Shown here: positions 1 through 11,734 of the stretch, one piece after another
Position numbering within the stretch: the stretch's first letter is position 1
Layout: each line of letters opens with the position of its first letter
Source: Cycas panzhihuaensis
Taxonomy: Eukaryota; Cycadophyta
Length of the DNA stretch: 64,000 bases
Assembly (NCBI GenBank): GCA_023213395.1
Contig: CM041465.1
Span: 85,753,741-85,817,740 of the forward strand
Direction: 5' to 3'
Made by a program: the position numbers and the translations under genes
The notes under the pieces: model-generated
Told to the model about the DNA's origin: nothing
What the model saw: the letters and a program-made list of their open reading frames with translations, nothing else
Databases searched by the model: none

Positions 1-879
1 AGTTGGGAATGATGTCCTCATTTCCCCAACTTCTTAGTTCTCATCATGTTCATTAAAATAATTATTTTGTGAGGAGGATGTTGATGTGCCTGAGGAAGAT
101 GGTCCTTCTACCACTATTTTACCTTTGTCAATTGAAGGTGGAGAGGATGGTTCTTCTATAATGGCTTTGTCTTTGTCAACTCTGCTATCTTCAAAAGATG
201 GTGCTGGATGTGCACTCATTGGTTCAGAGTCATAACTTGTATCCTTCAAGGCTCTATTGTCGGCTTCTAATATTTGGAGTAATTTATGTACATCCCCCAA
301 ATTTTAGAATATGAACATCATACTTGATAACATTATTATAGCGGTGAGGGTACTATGGAGTCTAATTTAAATGGCGATCCTCTGTCTCCACAAAAATGGC
401 ATCTTTGGTAACGATGTTTTTTTGTTGTGAAGGTATGAAGACCTTATACCCTTTCTTATCCATAGGGTATCCAACAAAGATGTCTTTAAGTGCCCTTGGC
501 TGGAGTTTATTTCTATCTGTATCCAGAATATGGGCATAGCATGTAGAGCCAAAAATTCTAAAGTAGTGAATAATGGGGGCTTGTCCTGACCACTTTTCAT
601 TAGGTGATTATACTTCCTTTGATGGGCTAACAACATTAATATAATAAACAGATGTCAGTTAGCTTGACCCATAGATGGCGGTACATTTTTATATATTAAC
701 ATAGCACGAGCCATATTCATAATTATCCTGTTCATGCGTTCGGCAACTCTATTTTACTATGGGGTACCTGCTACTGTTATTTGATGCTTGATGCCATTGT
801 CTCGAAGGTAGCTTTCAAACTCATGTGAGGTGTATTCGTCACTATTATCAGTTCGAAGATATTTTAATTGATAACCTAA
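1..879 (-). pseudogene. Rest of integrase and linker of element A, broken and cut by the edge
   Basis: Reading the frames in turn gives the second catalytic Asp (RTDNSDEYTS) near 860-830, the Glu region (VAERMNRI) near 760-730, and then a GSTCYAHILD-like and GYPMDKKGYKVF stretch near 530-440. These are the copia integrase C-terminal signatures. An open stretch at 34-300 is a Ser/Pro/Asp-rich linker (EEPSSPPSIDKGK), typical of the region before copia RT. Several frameshifts separate the parts. RT would begin beyond base 1. Confidence 0.75.
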
Positions 880-1899
880 CTATTTTTTAGTGAGGGCTTT
901 AAATTCCTTGAATATATAGAATGCTTCATCTTTTTTGTGTAGAAAAGCTACCCATACTTTTCTAGTGAAATCATCAATGAAAGAGATATAACATAGCTTG
1001 CCCTTCAGTGAAGGAATGAGCATTGGCTCGCACAAATCAGAGTGTACCAATTGTAATGGATGGCTTGATTTCCATTGACTTTTGGGAAAGGGTTGTCGAT
1101 GAGATTTGGTAATGATACAAGCTTCACATTTAAAGGGCTTAGAGGAAAACTTTAGAAGGTTTGGAAGAGTATTAGAAAGCTCTCTAAGTCTATCAATATG
1201 AACATGGCCCATACGAGCATGCCAAAGAGCTTCTGGTGACAACATTGGATGGGTCAAGATGGAATTAACTATAAATTCTTCATCGGCACAAGGGCTTTGG
1301 GCATAATGGGCTTCAGAAGATGGAGAGCCATTCAGTCGAAAGAGTTTGCCAGAGAGATGTCCAGTCAAAACCACCTGATTAGTTGGAGGGTGAATGACCT
1401 TAAGAGTCTGGTCATTTGCGATTACACTCAGATCAAATCCACAAAAAATAAGTGTGGATAAAGAGAGTAGGTTTTGTTTGAGATTGGGTATGTATAAGAC
1501 ATCAACTAATGTAAAATCTTCTAAGCTTGGGAGTTTTAGGTGAATGTTATTAATTCCTTCGATAGGTTACTATGATTTATTAGCCATGTGAACAACTCCA
1601 TGAACATTTGAGTCAAATATTTGATATAGACTACGATTGCATGTCATATGTTGAGTTGCTCCTGTGTCCAATGATCCAATGTTCATCGATTGAAGCCACA
1701 CTATTGGTAATTTCAATAGGGCTTGGCATTGGTGAAGGGAATTTACAAGTGATATATCCACATCGAGCTTCAAAGTATCTCTTTGGTTGGTCAATGGCAT
1801 TTGATGCTGAAGATCCCTCAATTCTTTGAATGTGTGCTTGTACAAAACCTGCACCACTAAAGGATTCTTCACAAGTGTCTTCAACATTGTGAGCTCCAT
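880..1899 (-). pseudogene. Protease, GAG pre-integrase and integrase core start of element A
   Basis: The protease keeps its catalytic motif (SLDTGATQHMTC) near 1680-1640. It is followed by the usual VHMANKS strand. The GAG pre-integrase and zinc-binding part (880-1374, 164 residues open) has ALWHARMGH and CEACIITK, which supply the HHCC ligands. The integrase core follows with LVHSD (first catalytic Asp) and FIDDFTRKVWVAF. The segment between protease and pre-integrase is out of frame. Family functions are well established: polyprotein cleavage and cDNA integration. Confidence 0.85.
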
Positions 1900-1939
1900 G
1901 TTTTGGTTGGAACTTGGCCAACTTATAAGTGGTAGTTCT

Positions 1940-2878
1940 GCAATCTTTTGCTAAGTGTCCTTTACGGTTACACCGATCACATATAATAGTTTAATTACCA
2001 GTCCCTGAAGAAGTATTGGTTTGACCTGACTGTCTTGCTCTTTGTTGAGGTGCCCCTTAGCCTTAAAATTGTCGAGGTTATGATTGAGGGTTTGATTGAC
2101 CTTGTGGATGATTTTCCATATTTCTTCCTCTTCCTCTTGCTCAGTTATTTCCTCTGCTATGAGAGGGACCTTGATTTTTTTTGTAACAAACTTCTTCTTC
2201 TACCTCAAAGGCTGCATCTGGAAGAGAGTCAGACCCTACAAAGTTTGTATCAAAGGTCTTGTCAAATTCTATGAACTTCTCGGTAAGTTCTTCGAAGTTG
2301 AGTGTCTTTAATGTTCCACTAGATTGAAGACTTCCAAGCAAGTTCTTATAATCAGGGACATGTAAACATGACTGGATCAAAAATACCCAAGTGATACATT
2401 GGGTCTTAAAATATTTATCAATTGCTTGTTTGATTGGTCGAAGGAGATTTATTATCTCATGAGCTCGTCCCTTTTGCATTTTTAATTTGTTCATTTTCAA
2501 AATAAGATGAACAAATTCTAAATTTGACTTTGTATCAAAGTTCTTTCTAAGAACTTCTAGGACCTTCCAGGATGTATCATGTTCCTCTTCGTTTATCAAG
2601 TTATGTAAGGAATGATCAATGACCAACAAAATTCTTACACAAAACTTTTCATCATCTATCTCCCATTGTAGTTTAGCTACAACATCTGTAGGAGCTATTG
2701 GGGCGGATCCACTCGAAGCAGCTATTGTAGCCATTGCTAGTGTGCTGGATGTAGGCTGCAAGTAGGCTCTCCAAAGGCCTTCATACTTTGCAGTATTTTT
2801 AATTCCAGTGTACCATATATCCCAATTTTCTTTGCCTTTCAATATGTAGTTAATATTTTACTTGAATTGAGATGACAT
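1940..2878 (-). pseudogene. Gag of copia element A, decayed
   Basis: Capsid-type Gag that would package the element RNA. The likely start is the ATG at 2876-2878, since the following codons (MSSQFK) match element C. A TAA stop follows at codon 7. A 233-residue open body lies at 2141-2842 and has the copia Gag hallmarks ENWDIW, SLHNLI and CLHVPDYKNLLGSLQSSGTL. A canonical zinc knuckle CDRCNRKGHLAKDC is encoded at about 1984-1940, in a different frame from the body. One early stop plus a frameshift before the knuckle break the gene. It is the best preserved Gag of the three family members. Confidence 0.85.
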
Positions 2879-4901
2879 GGTGATGATGAAGAAGTAGAAG
2901 AGATGATAGAAGTATGTGCCACTCACACGTGTGGCTAATACACCTACCACAGTAGGGATGTAGAAATGATTGTTATTATGAGAAACAAGTAATGATTAAC
3001 TATTTTTTAACAATTATATAAAAAATGAATATAAGTAATGATGCAAGAATGAGACCTAATGTAGAGCTAGCAAAGAGTGGTGATGCGTCATGCCACTAAC
3101 CTCTCACATATTTCCAAATGTAGGTGAGGTTTTGATGCTAAGGCTTCTAGTATACGATTAGAGCCTTCATCCGTGATACCTGCACCTGCGCTTGGTGATA
3201 AAATCCAAGTCATAGTGGAGCCTAGGTACTCCTGGTCCTCACCCAGTTCACCAATGAGCAGCTTTATACCTCCTCCGAAGAGTCAAATGGTACTACGTAT
3301 CCCACGGTTATGACATATATTAAACCGGGTTAATTTTAATCTTGCATTAAGGTTTTCAGTTTTCCCAGGTGGCTATCAGGATTATCCCTGATTGGAGGCT
3401 ATAGGTATGGATAACTTGTCCCTCCACCACTATTCTGGTTAAGACCAGACCTAGTATGAAACTCACACCTCCCTTAGGGCTTGGACTTTAGCCAACCTTG
3501 GTCTATTTCAACCAAGGTGAGTGTGCGCACAAGTTAAAAACTGGTGGTATAGATAGTACAAATGAGATTCCTTTAGGAATAGTATAAGATGTTTCCGTAT
3601 AATTAAAAATTAAAATAGAAGCTTGCCAAATGTGCTTGCTTGCTTTTCGTGCTTGCTTTATTACTGTTGCTGCTTTTGTGATGCTTTGTTGTTGTTGCTG
3701 CTTTTGTGATGCTTTATTGTTGTTTCTACTTTTGTGATGCTTTATTGTTGTTGTTGCTTTTGTGATGTTTTATACTATGTATGCAAATAGAAAAGCATGC
3801 TAGATTTAGTAGGGGAACCGGATGTTGCTTCCGATCGAGGTTTCCCTTGCTTTAGTACAATGTTTCTAAATATGATTTTGGAAGTTTTAATACAAAAAAC
3901 ACAATGAACTAAAAATCAGATCAACTTGCCTCTAAAATGATGATTTTTCTAAATCTATATGCATGTTATTTTGCCCTATTTTGTGATTTTTTCACAAAAT
4001 TTATAAATAATGATAAATGGGTAATTTTTAGAAATTACAAATATGAAGGCCTAAATGATGAAATCTAAATTTATGACAGAAGGAAAAAGTGTTCAGAATG
4101 TCATTTCTGATAGATTTGTGAAGTCAAATTTTAGAAAAGCCACAAAATCTTTTCTGCCCGAAAAAGCACCAAAGCAAAAATCATGCCAGATCAATTGTCT
4201 CAGAATATGGACTTCAATATGTAAAATGTTACATTTTGACATGTACATTAACTTTCCCTTCTGCACCATCTACAAAATTTGCCAAAACATTACCCGAAAT
4301 GCCCTTACAAGGTCCTTTGTAGGGTTGAGTAGGCAAAATCAGCAATTGTGAGAAAACTACATAGATCTCACTAATAGGTGGATGAAATTTGATGATATTT
4401 ATCTTAAAATGATCTTAAGACATAAATGTAATAGATCCCTTAATAAAACTTTTAGATCTTCAGCATATAATTGAAGGATTTCAGTAGGAAAAGTGCTTTA
4501 AATCACTGATCCATAAAATTTACCCTTTTGTCACGACCAAAACTCAACTTTGTTTAGGCTAAATCTGAAGTTTCTCTAGAAGATACAAATGATCCTCTAG
4601 TGAAGATGACCTTGCACACCAAATTTCATCAAATTCTAAGATGGTTAAATGTTTATGAAAATTTGGGCCTTTAATGCTCCCAGGACTGTTCCGGTAGCTG
4701 AACGACTTCAAAAATCTGTATTCTTCACCTCTGAATTTTTTCATATATGGACAAAGTAGCAACATACAAAATACTATAATTTTATGCTCTCAAAATGTTA
4801 AAAAAAAAAAAAGGAATGCACTCTCAATACTTCACATTGAAGGTGAAGGAAAGGCAAAATGACTCCATGCAAGTGGAATGGAGTGAATAGATCCCCTTCT
4901 A
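2879..4901 (-). other. Long 5' leader of element A
   Basis: About 2 kb lie between primer site and gag start without a credible coding frame. A block at about 3130-3545 is recognisably shared with the leaders of B and C. It contains a perfect 7-bp inverted repeat, CCTTGGT/ACCAAGG, at 3496-3517. A 28-bp tandem repeat lies at 3661-3772 and an A-run near 4801. Such a leader is long for a copia element and may carry packaging or translation signals; that role is inference. Confidence 0.6.
3661..3772. repeat. 28-bp minisatellite, four copies, in the leader of A
   Basis: Four consecutive 28-base units (3661, 3689, 3717, 3745) share the core GCTTTTGTGATGCTTTA followed by a TTGTTGTTG-rich part. Units differ at a few positions. 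The same array is not seen at the equivalent place in B or C, so it expanded in this copy. Confidence 0.9.
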
Positions 4902-4913
4902 GCTCTGATACCA
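4902..4913 (-). promoter_or_regulatory. Primer-binding site of element A (initiator Met tRNA)
   Basis: The minus strand reads TGGTATCAGAGC, the perfect 12-base complement of the 3' end of plant initiator methionine tRNA used by most plant copia elements. It sits two bases inside the LTR end and fixes the direction of the element. Confidence 0.9.
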
Positions 4914-4915
4914 CA

Positions 4916-5227
4916 TGAAGGAAGGATGGATCTAGGAGATAAATCACTCACATGCACACAATGGCAATGGAAAATGAAAAAGAAGATGAAACAAGATATG
5001 AGAGCAAGCTTGGAGGTGAGAATGAATAATGACTCCCTCTTTGAGATTTCTCCTTTTATTATTGAGGGGGAGCATTAGGGTTAGGATTTTCTTGCCTAAT
5101 GACATGAACCCAAAATTACATCTAAATACACATAAAGTACATTTCATTAAGAGACTAATGCTAATAATATATCCTAAGGTCACATAATTAATCTACACAA
5201 ATGACCTTGATACATTAACCTCTTTCA
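4916..5227 (-). repeat. 5' LTR of copia element A
   Basis: On the plus strand this begins TGAAGG next to the complement of a primer site and ends CTTTCA, giving the TG...CA ends expected of an LTR. About 312 bp. It resembles the LTRs of element B in its central part, including a shared AGGGTTAGG-type stretch and the TGACATTAAC-like end. The matching 3' LTR is outside the window, so the pair cannot be compared. Confidence 0.8.
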
Positions 5228-6400
5228 TTCTTTTCTATGTGTCATATGAGTAGAGCATCCTAAGTCAATATACCAACTATCCTTATCTTCATTTGTTATT
5301 AGGCTTAATAAAACAAGTCTCTTATTCTCTCTTGGTCCTTTAACTACTATATTAGTTACTCCTCTTTGTATATTGAATCTTTTTGTAAAAAACTTTATTT
5401 CTAAGTATCAACTTCTATAATAATAAGAACATTACATTATTCCTCTACCTTTAGGATTCCCTCCTCTTTGTTCTTGATTTCTTTCTCTTGGACTTTGTCC
5501 TCTATCTCTTCCCTAAGGTCTGAAACTTTATCCTTGGCCTTGGTTAAATTGACCTTGAAAGTATTATCTTTGCCCTTGGGCTTGTCTTTGATAGAATTGA
5601 TTTTGACCTTAATGGTATTGTCCTTGCCTTTGACTTAATAAGCTTGAATTTGTCTTTGATAAAATTACCCTTGGTTTCTAAAATTTTGTCTTCTTCCTCT
5701 AGGAGATTAACCTCTTTCCCTAGAACTTTGGCCTTTAAAGGTTAGCCTAATTTTTATCTTAATGGTAAGTACATATTCTAATAATTTACTACCTCCAATT
5801 TTCTCTTCAAAAACAAGTAGCATTGCACTAAGTTGATTAATCTTAAGAGTAGTTAGGTCTTTAGAGAGTTTAATACTTATTACAATCATTTCAGACCTTT
5901 TGATATCACTAACACACCTCAAGATCTTTTCTACCACCCTTTGTTCACTAATGACTTCTCCTAAGACCCTCATTTGATTAACTAGGCCTTATACCTTGGT
6001 ATAAAATAATTAATCCCTTTATTATTATTCATTCTATAATTTTCAAACTTACTTCTTAGTGTTTGAAGTTTTGATGTAACAACTCCTTCATAGGTGGTCT
6101 TTAAAGCATCCCACAGCTCTTTTAATATAGTTACCTCATTGACTTTTACAAAGATGTAGTCCTCTAATGCGTAGAAGTAGAATACCAAGACTTTGTAATC
6201 TTATTTTTCATTTTCCTTGTAGGCTTTTTTTTCATCTTCAGTAGTATTAGGATCAAGTGCCTCATAACCTGTCTCAATTAAGTCCCACATCTTTTGATAC
6301 AAAGATAGGTTTTATCCTATGACTCTAATTTAAGAAATTAGTACCATCAAATTTAAGTACCATTACATTACTTATGCTAAAGGTCGTGATAAAGAAATTG
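5228..6400 (-). pseudogene. Gag and protease start of element D
   Basis: From about 6395 the minus strand encodes KFDGTNFLN, then a UBN2-type copia Gag. Preserved stretches are DYIFVKVNEVTILKELWDAL and TSKLQTLRSKFENYRM (5982-6188), and KILRCVSDIKRSEMI with TLKINQLSAMLL (5707-5973). A Lys/Asp-rich low-complexity part with two KDNT(I/F)KV units lies near 5520-5640. The protease motif appears as DSWYIDLGCSTHMTHRKE near 5290-5230, with Leu where Ser/Thr usually follows the catalytic Asp. The frame ends where the LTR of A begins. Stops include a TGG-to-TAG change after FLN. Confidence 0.75.
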
Positions 6401-8834
6401 CCTTAAAAATAAATTGTTTTAGAAAGATAAAGTATTTAAATAAAATACTAAAATGCACTTAAATAAAGCAATGAAAGACACTAAAAAAATACAAGCTAAA
6501 CTATCTCCCTTTAACTCTAGGATATGCACAAGTGTTTCAACTAGGACTTAACCTTGTCCAAAGTAAAAAGATTTGTATTAATTGTGATTATAAAGTGAAG
6601 TTTTGCTAAGTTTGTCTAAGGGCCAACTTGCAGGAAGCCCACAAACTAGTATCAACTTTGAACATAAAACTATTATATCAAATGACTTCAAAAATACTTA
6701 AAAGACCATTCACTTAATAAAGGATTAAAATACAAGTCCAACACTTTAAATGACACTTGATTTTAATATTTTGTGACCAAGTAATGATTTAAATAATATA
6801 AGAAGGTCAAAAATAATAAAGAACCCTTTATCACATAAACTATAAAGAAAATTTTCATCAACTTTCAGTCATTAAATAGATTATCAAATGTAAATCTAGC
6901 ATAAGCATGTAACCACTCATTTTATTTGAGTGGAAATAAAGAACATTTTGGAGTTGAAAAATCTAAAAATGGGCCTTGTAGGTGACTCTTATGCTTATTG
7001 AAGCAAGAACATGTAATCAATCTAAGACAACCTCCTTGAAAAAATAACTTAGTCCTTTTAAAATTGCCCCCAAGTCATTTGAATGTTGAATATGACACAT
7101 GGAGTCGTAAGATAAGGCTTTTAAAAATAGATATTATTAAATGATTGATTTTACCAACTCCTTTGGCCTGCTTCCAAGCTCAATTATAGATTTATCCTAG
7201 CTTTCATGGCTCTTGCAAAGTGTATGGTTGTCATTATCAAGCCAAATTCATCAGGTTTTGAACTTCCAACTTTGATATAGGTGTAATCACATAAATCAAA
7301 GTCCACACCAATGGCATGAGGGAAACTAATGCAGATGAATCATAGGGATAACTTTTAAGGTGAAAGAAGAGATACCTTTTAGGATGAATGTAGAGCCCAC
7401 ACCAAAGATACAAAGTGAATTAATATTGATTACTAGTATGAATATGAGGCCTTAAAATAAGGCAGATTCCTTGTTTAAGTATGATAGAGACAGACACATG
7501 GCCAACGGATACAACCACAAAATAGGTTAAGCACTATAGCAATAAAGATGCAAATGAATGTAACATCGATATACAAATGCTCTTATTGAGATGCAATGGC
7601 CACAATTAGAGACACGATATAGGTACTCAACTATGAATGAATAGTAGTGTACTCGGTCAACACATACTGAGAGAGATGGACACAAATATGCATAAATGGC
7701 GATATGCCAACTTTGAATTCAAGGTGTCAAAAGAGGAATGCAAATTAAATCATATGAATTTTCCTTAAGAAAAAATGTGTCAACTGGGTAAATGAAGCAC
7801 AATCAGACATCGAATAATATATGGAGAGCATGCAGGCAAGTAAAGCATTGGCGGTCAAACTACACTAGAAGACAATGTTGTAATGTAGATGTAAATGGAG
7901 AGTGGTTGATTTGGATTATTCTGATTAGCCATCAAAATTCCCTATGCATAAATGGAGACGTAAATGGTAATTGAACAGAGATGCAGGCACATGCAAGAGA
8001 CATAGAAATAGAGATGTGAACAGAGATGCAAATAGAGCACTAGATAAAAAAGATCACTTGATGTAGCAAAGTTGCCTACCCAAGGGAGCACTCTCATGAC
8101 AAATAGATGGATGCAGATTAGCCTTGCATTGAATTAAATAGCCAAAACACTCAAATAACCATAGATACACTATGAACCATCAAGTGCAGAGTTATGAATA
8201 ACACCAAATATAATGACGATGGTCATTTAAATATTAGATACATGAAACATCAAAATTCAAATGGATATGCACGTAGTGACCATATCCAAATGCAAAGGTC
8301 TTATAATATGGCTTTTACCTAAAAACAAAGGTCGTATATATCCCTTACTTGGTGTGTAGGGCTCAAAAAAGATCTAAGGGTCACATGGGGTAGATAGAGA
8401 ATTGGGAAGACATACTTATATTAGGGCATAAACAAAGTCTTCCAAATTAATATGATGTAAATAATAGAGAATGGTAAATCAAGAGCAATGTCTAAAAATT
8501 AATTGACAATATTTAAACAAATAGACACATCAATGCCCAAGCATTTGAAATATATGCAATTAATCCCTATGTCACACTAGATCTAATGCATTAGATGTTA
8601 GAGAGAAGTAATAGATAATGCCTAGAAGAAAACAAATGGACAAGATAACTTCACCAAAAAATGTGACTTCTAATATAAATGCAATGATGCAAATAATGCC
8701 ATGAAAATTAGCTAAGTGACTATGAGATAAAAGGAAGAGGTAGGCTCTAAACATACACATGCTTACAAATACATTATAATGCTATTACCTAACCTAGGTA
8801 TGACAACAAGCAAAAGATTAAACATTACAACTAT
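6401..8834 (-). other. Degenerate leader region of element D
   Basis: About 2.4 kb of AT-rich sequence between the primer site and Gag, with no coding frame I can support. Short open frames (for example near 7792 and 8572) show no domain. By comparison with element E, whose leader is of similar length, it is read as untranslated leader; an undetected old insertion is possible. Confidence 0.4.
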
Positions 8835-8847
8835 GGCTCTAATACCA
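8835..8847 (-). promoter_or_regulatory. Primer-binding site of element D
   Basis: The minus strand reads TGGTATTAGAGCC, one base different from the methionine-tRNA complement, two bases from the LTR end. It marks the 5' end of a minus-strand copia element. Confidence 0.75.
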
Positions 8848-8849
8848 AA

Positions 8850-9147
8850 TGATGGAATCAGAGGACAAACACAATAGGCGGTAAGAGAGAATCAACAATC
8901 CATAAGGAAGGTGGTGCTAATGAACACTAAGGTCTTTGGACCCCATACAAATATAGATGAGATCAAGAAGATTTGGCATATCTCTTAAGGTCCACTACCA
9001 CTTGACATTGACTAACACTTAACAATGTGTTGTCATAGGATATTTACCCATGATATAAATTATCCCCTTAATGTGGATAATCACCTCAATGTGTAATCAC
9101 CCCAATATGGGCATTATTTCAATAACATACACCAAGTCACACTATCA
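8850..9147 (-). repeat. 5' LTR of element D
   Basis: 298 bp bounded by TGATGG and ACTATCA on the plus strand, so both ends are TG...CA. The inner end adjoins the primer site. The partner LTR is not in the window, so the outer boundary rests on the end motif and on the length match with related LTRs. Confidence 0.6.
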
Positions 9148-11429
9148 TAGAAAATTCAATTGGAGAAGTTTTAGGGGGAGATAATTGATAAAAAATTCAA
9201 TTGGGATTTGAATTTTCTAAGTTTTGCTAAACTTTATTCTATTAAATTATATTATAGTTTTATGTTAAAATTTTCCTAGTTTCCATAAATCTAAGTATAA
9301 AATTATCTCTAAATATAATGCGCATTAAGACCTAAAGTAGAGCAAATTTGAAGCTAAGGTCAATTCTAAAATTTGAAAGCTACAAGGGACTCATTACAGG
9401 AAATTGACCCAATATAGGCAATTTTAAATTGAGGGGGAGAATATTACAGAAGTCAATTAAGGTTGTTCAAAATAAAGTCTTGTGTATTATGTAGGAAAAA
9501 CTTCAAAATTTGTGGCAAGAAATAAAGGTGATTAAAGAGCATTGATAGTTGAAAAAATGTAGACCACAAAGTGAAAACCACTAAAAGTTGGCACCAATCA
9601 TAGTTGAATACTCATGGATATCCATGGTATATTAAAATAGTGGGATGGTTATTTGAGCCAAGAGAATTAGAAGGTATTAGTTGGTGTATTATGTATGAAA
9701 GGCACAACTGTTATTCAAAATTAGAGAATGTAAAAAAAATATAGACTATAAACTAAGCAACAAATTATAAGTTTATGAGATGACTATTTGTAGTTTGTGA
9801 GGAGGACATGTTAGAGATTGTGCATATTGAGGAGTTCATGAGCACCAAAGATATATAGAGCCTTTCTAATAAGTGACATATAAGCCTTCATAGTTGAAAA
9901 TCAATGCATATGGAATTTCATTCACCTTTTTAATGGGACTATATTGATGGTTCTATTACAACCTACACTTAAGACATTTGAACTATTTCTGATCTCAGTA
10001 TCAATGCTTTCATGGAGGTAATTGTTGTTGAAGGTGAAAAACATAACTTATTAATAAACTACATCTTGAAAGTGCTTAGGCTTAAGATATGTGCAAGCTA
10101 AGTTATAGACTAAGTATATGTGGCTCATGATAGTAGGCAACAAAGATTTGTAACATCATTGGTTATTAGGTAGTCTATCATGAAGACTTTATTGTGACTT
10201 GTCTAGTTAAGGTTTGCATTGCTAGTTCGCATGGATGTTGCAGTGTAAGCAACTAGAATTATCTATGGAAGACACTAGTCAAAATTGCCAAATGAAACTC
10301 ATGTAAATCAGAATTGGAGCCACTTGCAAATTTAAAAAGTTGATGGATGAAAAAATTGTAAATTGACTTTGGCATATGATTTTTTACCCAAGCCACTTTA
10401 ATTAATCCTTTTAATTTACAATTAGAGCCCACCATTAGTTAGCTCCCAAATCCACAAAAAATGGTCATATGAAGGGTAGAAAAAAATAAAGTGAAAAGGT
10501 TTGAAAATGAACTTTTTAACCTTCAAGAGAAATTTTAATAAGACATCATTATATTTTGGCCAATAATTTGACCATTAGAAGTCCAAATCAGAAATTGTGA
10601 ATCACATCACATAGATGACTTAGTGGGATTTGAGTTGATTAGTCACTCAAAATTATTTAAGAAAGATTTGGTACAATTTTTAATTACTAAAAGTGGATGA
10701 AGTGAAAAAATGATGAATTTTATAGGTTCTTTATTTATGATTTTAAAGGTATTTTAACTCTCAATGTATTAGTTAATGGTTTTATCATGCATTTATGACT
10801 TTGGTTGATGTATTTTTCTTGAGTGATGTGATACTCAAAAGGAGATATTAATTTATAATAAGCATTTAATGCATATTTTTAAGGATAGAGAGAACTTTAT
10901 TTAGTAGTGTAAAGAGAGTGATTTTACTTCTTGGTTGATCAAATTTTATTAATGGTTGTTGATATGAGGATAAAGCATTTGAACAATTCATAAGACTTAG
11001 AATCAAATTTTGAATGGGGGAAAAAACCTGTTTCTTTATACTAATCAGCTATGCAATGTTTGATGAAAATTTTTAGTGAAGATGTTATAATTACATCAAT
11101 TGCAAATCATTCTTTGATACAGTGAAACCAACGACATTGATAATATTTTCTATTTGAAATTGATGGATTATATGGTTAAATATGGAAAAATTGATTCAAG
11201 ATATAAGAGTATCACAAGTAAAAAATCATGTATTTTGAATGCATCCTAGTAAGTGGTGAGCACAACAATTGGTTATCTATATATTTTGGTGATGAATGTA
11301 GACTATAAGGATATTGTAGGATTGATTTTTTATATGCAAAATGTGCTGGTCAACCCCAAAGTATAAAAGGTGAAGGAGTTCAACTATTATTTATACTTTT
11401 GCATAAAGATAGAGATATAATAGGTATTT
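9148..11429. other. Unclassified AT-rich interval with purine tracts
   Basis: No coding sequence recognised. Two purine tracts of polypurine-tract type occur, TTTTAGGGGGAGAT near 9170 and TTGAGGGGGAGAATATT near 9428. ATTCAATTGG occurs on both sides of the first. These could be 3' ends of very old LTR elements, but I find no LTR pair here. A weakly similar pair of segments (GTGTATTATGTA... near 9481 and 9686) suggests an old local duplication. Confidence 0.35.
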
Positions 11430-11734
11430 TGTGTTGGAATTAATGACCATTTTATGTTAATTGAGTGTGCGCAATGTTTAATGATGTCGTGAGACCACTA
11501 TAGTCGACTTCAGCTACTCAAACCATCAGGTACTTATTTTTTATTATTTTTTTAATTCTAAAAATATTGGTTGATGGCAAGCTCCCTCCTAACGTCCTTA
11601 TTATAAATAAGAGGTCTTATATCTAATGGTGTTTCTAAACACTGCCTCTATTTTTTAGATATTTACTAATTTCCAATATGGCATACTTGTAGTCTTTATA
11701 CTCTGTCCCCACTATCCTTCATTTGGTATTAGAG
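11430..11734 (+). repeat. Probable 5' LTR and primer site of copia element E
   Basis: The sequence ends CCTTCA at 11721 and is followed by TTGGTATTAGAG (11723-11734), the same junction seen in element D. A TATA-like TATAAATA lies at 11602-11609, about 115 bases before the LTR end, a normal place for an LTR promoter. The left boundary is set at a TG about 292 bp upstream, to match the 298-bp LTR of D, and is uncertain. A second TGGTATCATAG lies at 11742-11752. Confidence 0.45.

Larger units (their letters stand above)
1..5227 (-). mobile_element. Ty1/copia retrotransposon A, truncated by the window edge
   Basis: Read on the minus strand it runs 5' LTR, methionine-tRNA primer site, leader of about 2 kb, gag, protease, integrase and the start of the integrase-RT linker. 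RT, RNase H and the 3' LTR lie beyond the left edge. The domain order protease-integrase-RT is the Ty1/copia order. It belongs to the same family as elements B and C, with matching Gag, protease and leader sequence. It inserted into the protease gene of element D, whose frame stops exactly at the LTR boundary near 5228. In-frame stops and frameshifts make it non-coding, although several domains keep their catalytic residues. Confidence 0.9.
5228..9147 (-). mobile_element. Ty1/copia retrotransposon D, 5' half only
   Basis: Minus-strand element of a second copia family. It has a 5' LTR, a primer site, a degenerate leader of about 2.4 kb, Gag and the beginning of protease. It is interrupted at 5228 by insertion of element A; the remainder presumably lies left of the window. 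Its Gag and protease match element E, not A, B or C. Heavily decayed. Confidence 0.75.
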
